Shown here one piece after another: positions 56,561 to 64,000 of a stretch of DNA of 64,000 bases (within the stretch, counting starts at the first letter, position 1; the number at the start of each line of letters is the position of its first letter). The notes below the pieces were generated by a model. It worked only from the letters and a program-made list of their open reading frames with translations, had not been told where the DNA came from and did no database searches. The stretch is from Auriscalpium vulgare (Eukaryota; Basidiomycota; Agaricomycetes; Russulales; Auriscalpiaceae). Where the stretch lies: NCBI GenBank assembly GCA_019915015.1, contig JAHBBC010000001.1, forward strand, positions 2,542,001-2,606,000, given 5' to 3'. Position numbers and translations under genes: made by a program.

Positions 56561-57619
56561 CGCGGCGGGGGGCGTCGAGGTCGTGGTGGGTGGGTGTGTC
56601 TGTAGCTGCGCGCAACGTGCGGCGGCCTCGTGTGGGCGACATCGAGGCTGGCGGACGCGCTGTATCGGGCACGCCCACGGGACCGACGCATGTCCGGCTA
56701 TCTCCGCATCGCGCGACGAGACGTCGGGAAGGCAAGACGCGGTATGCGGCGGTGACGCTCTGCGCGCTCAGCAGAGCAAGCCAGTGTACATACGTAGGTG
56801 CAGTGGCCGGATCGTACCCAGCGTGCATACTGCGTGGGCGAGCGGGGATACATCGTCACCGGCGCATTGTATGTCCTCGATGCCGGGCAATTGAACCCGA
56901 GAATCCCGCGCGCACGCTGCCAATCGGAACGACCATGCACGAAATTCCATTCTCCCCAGATGTCAACACCACTAGCGACCTGGTACAGCTCGCCTCGCAC
57001 GACCCGTGCACAGGCCGTAGGTAGATACGAGCGCGATAGTGTTCAATTTCCCGTGTGCATCCGCGGGGGATGGCGACGGGAGCTAGTATCGGAACACAAC
57101 GTGTGCGGACACGATGGGGAGGTATATTACTTACACGTGGTAGGGTATGCTACAAGAACGATCAACACACTTCCCGTGGAGATTCCAACAGCACGAAATA
57201 GATAGGTAGCCCCACTCAGCTGCCCCCGCGTGACGGGTCTCCCGCGCGGACGCGCGGCGATGCGAGAAATGCGGATGCGAATGCGATGTGCGACAGTGAC
57301 GAGAGCAATAAATATGGGATGGGGGGGCGATGGGGAATGCGGGTGGGAAAGGGGTGCGGCGCGGCGCGGCGCCGCCCATGAGATGATGCGATGCGGATGC
57401 GATGCGACGGGAGAGTGCGCTGTGAAGATGCGCTGATGCGACGTGTGTGCGCGTGGAAGCTGTCCTCGGCTCGTCGTCTCGCGAGAGCGTTGGTCCAGGG
57501 CAGCGCACGGGTACTGCTGCTCAATGGCGGCCACTCTACTAGGTGGGGGCCGCCCTCGGTATGCTGGTATGCGTCGGAAATCCCGTGTCCGACAGTGAGG
57601 ACTGGCGTCCTGGGCGCTG
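56561..57619. other. 1.06 kb spacer, no gene seen
   Basis: Very GC-rich, with GATGCG-type short repeats near 57385-57440. Open frames here have no support. It contains the promoter of the Zn2Cys6-pattern gene and the 3' side of the next gene. Confidence 0.5.
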
Positions 57620-59224
57620 CTATCGGGGATCCGGCTTCGGGACCACGCCGTCGTAACCCATGTAGCCGATGTCCTTCCCGAATTCCTTGATCATTGCCTT
57701 GCCCAGAAGGCAGACCCACCCGAGGCCCTCGCCCGTCTCCGGCGCGCCGGGCCAGAACAGCTCGCCTTCCTCGTCTTCCATGTCAGGCTCGGCCTCGTCA
57801 GAGAACGAGAGGCTCGAGTGCAGAATACGCGCGAGCGTCTTTGGAAAGTGCTGAGCCAGCGTGCGCAGGGTGAGGTGCGTCTGCGCGTGTCGCAACGCCC
57901 ACGATGCGGAGGCCACCCCGAGCGTCAGGGTCTTCATCGCGTGGGTGGTCGTCGCCGAGATCGGCAGCATGACATTGTTCGCGTTGGCCGGGGGCGGCGC
58001 GAAGACCCCAAAGTGGTTCTTTGAACGTGCGGGGGGTGCGGTCGAAGCGGGTGCCGGATCAGTTGTTGTTGAGGCTGTGGTCGGATTGGGAGTGCCAGAT
58101 GGCCGGCCAGTCGGCGTAGAGTTGGTGCTATTGGCAGGGGCGATGGAGGCTGGGGAAGGAAGCATCGGGGGTGTCGGCTGCCCCGACGATGGGGTGTTGG
58201 ACGATGCGCTGTCGGCTTCCACGAGCACTCGCGCCTTTTCCATGAGCTTATCCATGTCGGTATCCAGGGTCTGTCTTGTGGAATACACGTTTTTGCGCGA
58301 CCAGATGTAGCCCTCTATCATCCATCTGGGAAGCGAAAAGTGATGAGCGCTCAAAGGAAAAAGACGAGGGTTGTAAGACTGACATGATACCTAGGAACGC
58401 CTTTTCGCGTTCGCCCCCTGCGGACATTTCGGCGTTCCACTTGCCCTTGGTCCAGTTGAGGAAACCAGTGACAGTGCCCCAGGAGCTGGGATGGCAGTTG
58501 CTCCTCGAGTAGTCGCTCGTCCAGAGAGAGTAAGTGAAGCAGACGAGGGCATCTACAAGCTCCAGGCGTGCGATGAGGGAGGCATTCTTGTAGTAGACAG
58601 AGTTGGAGGGAGGTGGGTTCTTGAGGGGGATGAACTCCTTGTGGAGCGGGGGATAGGACGACCAGTAGCGGGCGGTACCGGAGTACTTGAGGGTGCGGCC
58701 GTACTTGTAGTACTTGTCGTGGAGCTCGTTGAAGAAGGGGTCTCCTCGCCTGAGGTTGCGCCGGGGCCGCTGGATGGGGAGGTGTGGGGTGGGGGCGGTG
58801 GCTGGCGGTGGTGGCGGGGGGTCGTCGCGCAGCTCGCCCTCCTCTGCGGGCTCGAGACGGGGCGGTGGAGGGTGGTTGCGGTCGGAGAGGCGGGGGCGCT
58901 TGGAGGGTTCTGGGGGTTGTTGCTCGTGCTTGCGCTTCTGTGTGGGGACGGGGGAGGCAGAGCGGGAGGCGGGGGGCGATGGGAGATCTGGGGGGAGGGG
59001 CGCGGCGAGGGCGGAGAGGATCTGCGGGCGGTGTGAGCATGGACTGGGCGGCGAGACGGGGGAGAGGACGGACCTTGAGAGTCTCCTGGAGTTGCTCTCG
59101 ACTGGGGCTGTGGGCGGGGACGGTGAGCGGGGGGAGGAGGCGGGGGGGCGGGGGGTCGGGGAGCTCACCAGGCCCTGTGCTTGTGGGGGTGCTGTGCGGT
59201 GGGGCGGGGGTCGAGGGGACGCAT
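57620..59224 (-). CDS. unknown protein, probably nuclear
   Basis: About 430 residues. The first exon reads MRPLDPRPTAQHPHKHRA, then by two short introns SREQLQETLK and ILSALAAPLPPDLPSPP. A Pro/Arg-rich stretch with a likely nuclear signal follows (TQKRKHEQQPPEPSKRPR). The conserved-looking part is LRRGDPFFNELHDKYYKYGR, TLKYSGTARYWSSYPPLHKE, VYYKNASLIARLELVDALVC, FTYSLWTSDYSRSNCHPSSW, FLNWTKGKWNAE and, after another intron, MIEGYIWSRKNVYSTRQTLD. A Ser/Thr/Pro linker separates this from a C-terminal block (HAMKTLTLGVASASWALRHA, GLGWVCLLGKAMIKEFGKDI). I do not recognise a named domain. The model starts at the ATG at 59224. Confidence 0.65.
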
Positions 59225-59460
59225 GGCGGGGAGATGGTGGTGGGAGAGAGAGAGCAGGCGGGGGTCGGTGAGTGGCGGCGAGTCGGCGGTCCAGCGCGCT
59301 CGGCTGTCGCCAGCCAGGTGGTCGGGCCTGGATATAATAATGGGATTATGGCCGCAGCGGCACATGTCCCGCCGCCCTCGCCTTCCCGCTGGAACGTTGG
59401 CCGTGTCAGCATCCGTGATGGCTCGCGGCCGGTCCTCGGCTGCCAGCAGCGCGTCCACAA

Positions 59461-59502
59461 GGCCTGAGGCGCCCTGAGGCCTGAGGCGCCGTGAGGCCTG
59501 AG
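59461..59502. repeat. GCCTGAGG tandem repeat
   Basis: Four imperfect units of CCTGAGGC with two intervening CGCC variants in about 42 nt. No function inferred. Confidence 0.85.
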
Positions 59503-60847
59503 TCTGACAAGGTTTGTCTGCCAGCCAGGCACGATACATAATGGAATACGAACTGGTCGGTGCACACATCGATAGCGCCTGCAGCCGTCTTGGGCGGCCT
59601 GCAACCCGCGCCCATCCGGCAGGTCCGTCCCACCCCCCGGGCCCCCCGGATCGTCTCTGCCGCCCTCCGACGCCGACCCACCCGCGCCCCGACCGCCCGC
59701 CCGCCCGGCGCTCACACCCGCGGCAACCGTTGCCCACCGGACTCATCCTGACACCGCATCCCCACACGCCTGCAGCTGGTGGCTGCGCAGTTGCCACCCA
59801 CGCCGCCCAGCTGCCGTCGCCCGGCGTGCTCCCCGGCCTCTCGCCCGCACGCCCACCAGCTTCTCCACGCACGGCGCCTCGACCGTCCCCCTAGTGCGCC
59901 TAAGCAGTCCCCGTTCCGCCCCATTTCCGCGGCCACGAAAAAGGCATCTGCCCCGCGGCAATCGCCCTCCGTACATCCTGGCATGCACGCCACTCTTGGG
60001 ACGTGGAATGGACGCGCGCAGTTGACAGGGACAGGGGTACTCGGCGGGACGTGACTCCGCTTTATGTAGGTGCTTGACTGTGGTTAGTTTAGCCCTGTGG
60101 TACCTTCCGCACGTTATTAGCTAGCGCTGGGATATTGAGCGCCTCCGCAAGTGGACATCTTTCCGCGCGCACCGCATCCGAGGAGCTCGTCTCGAAAAAT
60201 CTGCAACCTGCATGCCACCATTCAGGTCAAAATGAATGCATGTAGACTCTTCGATTCGCTGCGGACTTCCATCCCGTCGGCACTAACGCCCAGGGTCCAC
60301 TAGCAGGACGCGACTGTGTGCGCGTCCTCGATATTGATCACATGATGTCTGTGGCCAGTCACGCCCCCGAGTTCAATTCAATTGGCGGTCGTACTGCCGC
60401 GGCGCAGGGCATTTGTTCGTTCAGCTCATCCTTTTGTTCTCAGCGGTCCGCGGTGACCATCCGACACTCTCAAGGTCCCGATCATCGCCTTTTGTCGGCG
60501 ACCATCAGACGGGTCCTTGGGCGTGATAAATTCGCTCACAACGTTCTCGAACCGAGCGTGCCTCTCAGGCTGACCTGGCTTCTGTCAATCTTTAGTTGTT
60601 CTTCTCGGCCGCGTCCAAGTCCCTCAAGCCTCTTTGAGTCTCATCGCCATCAGGAGCTCGAGCCTCACCAAGTCCGCCTTCATCGCTCTTAGGCACAACT
60701 CAACATCAGACTCCTGCCTATCACCCCCTCCATTTACGCCACAATCCGTGATGCCATCTACCCTGCACTCGACGTCGTCATTACATAGCCTCACATAGCT
60801 CGTTTACGCTCTTGTCCTGGCCCCCGCCGTCGCCCATCGGGCCTCGG

Positions 60848-60863
60848 CACACACACACACACA
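60848..60863. repeat. (CA)8 microsatellite
   Basis: Eight perfect CA units. A plain dinucleotide repeat. Confidence 0.95.
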
Positions 60864-62015
60864 ACACTTACGTCGAGGTGCTCATCTACACGCCGGGTCG
60901 AGCCCAAGAGGGTCTTTTGTGTTTGTCACACAACAGCCTCGTAGCGCGGCTAGAGGTCGGCCATGGCTGCTGGCACTCGGGAGCATCAGCATCTTCGGCG
61001 GCCGCTTGTCGGCACGTTGTTCTCGGACGCGTACGAGTCTTTCCCGAGGATCGTCGGTTTGGGGCTGTGTTCTTCTTGTCAATGAGTGCCGTCGTCGTAT
61101 CGAAGGACTAGCAGAACGTCTGTCTTCTGCCAAGGTCAGCACTTCAGCCACGGTGACTACTTAGTTGGACATCCACAAAGCGACGCTGCAGCCCTCGCCC
61201 CGCCCCGATATATCTGCCGCAACGTACGTTCGCCTCCGTCGTGCCTTTCCCGCCCTGCTGGACTTCCTCAATTGTTTACATAGTTTGTCATTGTTCTGGA
61301 GACAAGGTGGGCATGTCACTCTATTTGGGGTTAGGCGCGTCTTCAACAATCATTGCGCCCTCGTTGGCATCTAGTATCCGTCTAGGCCATCGGTGGCCAG
61401 AGCGCAGGTCCATGCGGCGTCCATAAGGCGGAGGTGCGAACAATCAAAAATAGCGCATGCATATATATGTAGTGCAACAGCTTGCGCAGTTGATGCCGTC
61501 GCAGCGCGCTTTGTCTGTATGTAGTGCTTACGAATATTGGTAGTAGGGACGACGGACAATGGATGCGCCTACAATTGAGCCCACATCGGTACACTCGACG
61601 TTGCCCTGAACGTTCGCTCTCGGGTAAAATCTCATTCCATGGATATATCTGTTCCGTGACACGGATTTAACAATGCACGCCGGCGTCAAGATGTACACAC
61701 GTTATCCAGCCAATACGAAGGCAAAAGAAGTCAAGAAACCACGCCGCCGCATTCAGTGAGACACGCGCTACTCTGGTCCAGTGCCATCTGGGAGTGGTCA
61801 CAGTGCTCTACTGATTACCGGACGCTATAGTTTTGTCAGAGAATAAGGAAGAACACGGCGAAGAGCGCAACGTGGACGTCGTGGAACACAAACGCCGATA
61901 TCTCCGAAGCCTGGAATCCCTTCGGCAAAGCACGCTCGAGCATCTGCCCATGAATTGCAATCAGAGGTATCCGGATGAATGAGTGCAAGCCCTACCAAGA
62001 AGGGGAGGAGCTGCC

Positions 62016-63322
62016 CTAGAACACAGTCGCAACCCACTGCTCGATATCACGGAGCGCCTGCGAGCGCTCAGGCTCGTGCCAGGTCAGCCCCAGGAAATCA
62101 TGGGTCGCATCCTCGTACATGAGCCACCGCACACGCTGCGCGCCGACGTCCCCTTCGATGCGCTCGCGCAGCGTCAGCATGGCATCCAGTGTCTGCTCCG
62201 CGCCGCCCGCGACGATACACGTCTTCGGAAAGTTGTCGAATAGCCCCTTTGCCTGCGGGAGCCTCAGCGAAGCAGGAGACAGGTAGGCGCTCTGGTAGAT
62301 CGTGTCCGCGGGGAGCGCGCCCGTAAGCGCGCGTACTACAAAACCGGACTTCAGGATCTCGTCGATGAAGTCGGAGGCGTAGTTGCGCTTCAGGGAGCAC
62401 GTGCGGTCGTCCGTATCGTGCGTCCCGGCCCAGTCACCTGTGGGCGAGAACAGCAGGAGGCCGCCGGGCACGCCGAGGCTCGCGTCGGAGAGCGCGACGA
62501 GATAGCGCGCAAGAGCGATGGCGAGGTGGCCGCCGGCCGAGTGGCCCTCGACGACGATGTTGCTTGGGGAGAAGCCGAGGGTCACGACGAGGTAGCGGTA
62601 GGCCGCGAGGGCGTCCAGAAGCGCGGCGGGGAAGGGATTCTCAGCGGGGAGGGGCGTGGTGGACGATAGGCGGTAGTCGACGGCGAATGCACGATAGAAT
62701 GTGTCTCCGCAGTGTTCGAGGAGCCCGTTCACTATGTTGGGTACGCCGGCCCCGTTGGGTGCACCGGTACCAACCTGTTATTCTGGTGGGCAATGTGTGA
62801 TGCATCAATGCAGTATGGCTTACAACGTATGCACCGCCTGTGAGTTTCTTGTTAGAACTTGGACGGGCACGGCAATTGAAACCACGGACCGTGCAGGACA
62901 AGAAGGACTTTCTCCTCGGGGGCAGCGGGTTGTCCATACCTGCCCTTCACGGCCCGCTGGCCATACCAGTATCCAGGCACAGACACCGGCTGCACCGCAT
63001 TGGTCTTCGCTGCCGCGGCGATCTCTCCGACAACCAGTTCATCGGGGACGCCATCCACCCAAACAAAACCAAGCTCATCGGCGTTGCTTGCATTCTTTGC
63101 TACGTCGACGAGCGTGAAAAAGGGATCTGTTTTCATGCCAACGTGAACGATGAGTTTGAGGACTCGGATGAGAAACGAGCGCTTGAAGCTCCACGTGCGG
63201 CGAGGGCGCAGTGGAGGGATGGCTGCAGCGATGCTCCACAGGGGTATGCGGATGACGAGGGAAATGAGGATGTAGATGAGGTAGAGGCCCTTGAACGGCT
63301 GGTGTCGGTACGGGAACAGCAT
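62016..63322 (-). CDS. membrane-associated alpha/beta hydrolase (HSL-type esterase/lipase)
   Basis: A serine hydrolase of the alpha/beta fold, about 400 residues; likely acts on an ester, substrate unknown. It starts MLFPYRHQPFKGLYLIYILI, with a hydrophobic signal anchor (residues about 12-35), and a loop WSFKRSFLIRVLKLIVHVG. Exons join EKVLLVLHGGAYVVGTGAPN (the HGG oxyanion motif, placed across two small introns) to GLLEHCGDTFYRAFAVDYRL. The nucleophile lies in VVEGHSAGGHLAIALARYL (GxSxG). Toward the end CIVAGGAEQTLDAM supplies the Asp-type acid region and YEDATHDFLGLTW the catalytic His; the protein ends QWVATVF. The fold and HGG put it in the hormone-sensitive-lipase type. All introns keep frame. 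Confidence 0.87.
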
Positions 63323-63827
63323 CTTGAGGGGGAGGCGGACGCAACGATGGCGAGAAAGATGGAACCCACTTTATGTGAGAGGACGTGCGAAGAACAGAGA
63401 GCATACACAGCGACTTCGCAATTCAGCGCTAGAGATCATGATGGCAATAAAGATAGGAACTAATCACCCCAGCATGTGCAGATGGAAGGCGTTCAACATA
63501 GAAGCCAGTATCCGCACTGGAAATGGGATATCCATCCACGGTGGATTTCAGCTCAGCCAGAAAGCTGTCGAGAGAGGCCGCTGAAGTTACACAGGTTCCA
63601 GTCTCCTGGAGTCAGACATAACGCTGATGGTCGAACGACAAGAGTTCATGAACTTTTGGGAGTTTGAAGTTGGTTGAAGCAAGTAGTCGAAGCCTAAGAC
63701 TAGGGTTACTGTAATACACAAGGGCACACAACTTCCACAAGCAAGTACATAGGCCCTCGCTTCCGTGCCGACGCGTCTGCTAATACCCGCGCTTCATCCC
63801 CTCGCCGCCCTCTGTATCCTACATGTC
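63323..63827. other. 505-nt divergent upstream region
   Basis: Promoter DNA between the hydrolase (minus) and the gene that starts at 63828 (plus). A short plus frame near 63476 has no support. Confidence 0.45.
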
Positions 63828-64000
63828 ATGCACATTCGGCATCATGCCCAGCGCCAGCACATCATCGACTCAGTATGTCCTTTTCCTCCCTTCTCACTTC
63901 ACAATGGCCCTATGTTGTCTCGACTCCCTTCTTCCGCGAAGCTGACTGACAGTCTTGTATCTGCAGCTCGAGACGCTGCTTTACCAACTCCACGTCGTCT
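63828..64000 (+). CDS. 5' end of a gene cut by the window edge
   Basis: An ATG at 63828 reads MHIRHHAQRQHIIDS, a GTATGT donor follows, and after a TGCAG acceptor the frame goes on LETLLYQLHVV to the window end. The good donor, the good acceptor and unbroken frame make a real exon pair likely. An alternative ATG five bases earlier reads a different frame that does not join well. Too short to name. Confidence 0.45.
   Translation, partial: MHIRHHAQRQHIIDSVCPFPPFSLHNGPMLSRLPSSAKLTDSLVSAARDAALPTPRR

Larger units (their letters stand above)
59225..62015. other. 2.8 kb without a supported gene
   Basis: Short frames only. Around 60,919-61,374 two plus-strand pieces look weakly coding (AATYVRLRRAFPALLDFLNC), but the 31-nt gap between them is too short for a normal intron and nothing is recognisable. 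There are repeats at 59461 and 60848. It contains the promoter of the unknown nuclear gene. Confidence 0.45.

Noticed and set aside
58351..59715. A 454-codon minus-strand frame
   Set aside because: Overlaps the unknown nuclear protein in another frame, where splice sites, nuclear signal and ordered block make a better model.

Overview
The window is nuclear DNA of a filamentous basidiomycete, most likely an Agaricomycete. The evidence is high GC, compact genes split by many 45-65 nt GT-AG introns, a gelsolin-like gene with a long disordered N-terminus, fungal-type PNS1, Nse4, Fpr3/4 and GH17 genes, and an intact chromodomain Ty3/Gypsy element. No species can be named from sequence alone. All gene models were built by hand from splice signals and remembered family motifs; no database search was possible.

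Layout, left to right. A PP2C phosphatase (1.3-2.6 kb, +) and a PNS1/choline-transporter-like membrane protein (2.9-5.4 kb, +) are followed by 2 kb of decayed sequence with possible HNH-nuclease remnants. A four-helix membrane protein (7.4-8.3 kb, +) converges on a complete PlsC-type glycerol-phosphate acyltransferase (8.5-10.6 kb, -). At 10,723-20,453 lies a 9.73 kb chromovirus on the minus strand, with LTRs that look identical (212 bp) and a perfect 5-bp target duplication. It encodes gag-protease, then RT-RNaseH-integrase-chromodomain in the same frame behind a single UGA stop, then a third ORF of 594 residues. It sits in what was a roughly 300 bp divergent promoter between the acyltransferase and RRP12.

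Right of the element come RRP12 (+), the proteasome assembly chaperone PAC2 (-), UTP-glucose-1-phosphate uridylyltransferase (-), a small coiled-coil protein (+), an SDR oxidoreductase (+), about 4 kb with no recognisable gene, a nucleolar-type FKBP (-), the Arp2/3 subunit ARPC4 (+), the Smc5/6 kleisin Nse4 (+), a tandem pair of GH17 glucanase-like secreted enzymes (-), a gelsolin/villin-like protein (-), a GPI-type secreted protein (-), an unknown coiled-coil protein (+), ribosomal protein uS7 (+), a protein with a Zn2Cys6-type cysteine pattern (-), an unknown nuclear-looking protein (-), an alpha/beta hydrolase (-), and the 5' end of a further gene at the right edge (+).

Most genes are unlinked housekeeping functions; there is no metabolic cluster. 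The points of interest are the retroelement (possible stop readthrough between protease and RT, accessory third ORF, hairpin between pol and that ORF, no ordinary primer-binding site, position in a promoter), the GH17 duplication, and a set of single-base homopolymer frameshifts in four host genes (RRP12, the coiled-coil gene, the SDR and GH17 copy B) while the element's reading frames are clean.
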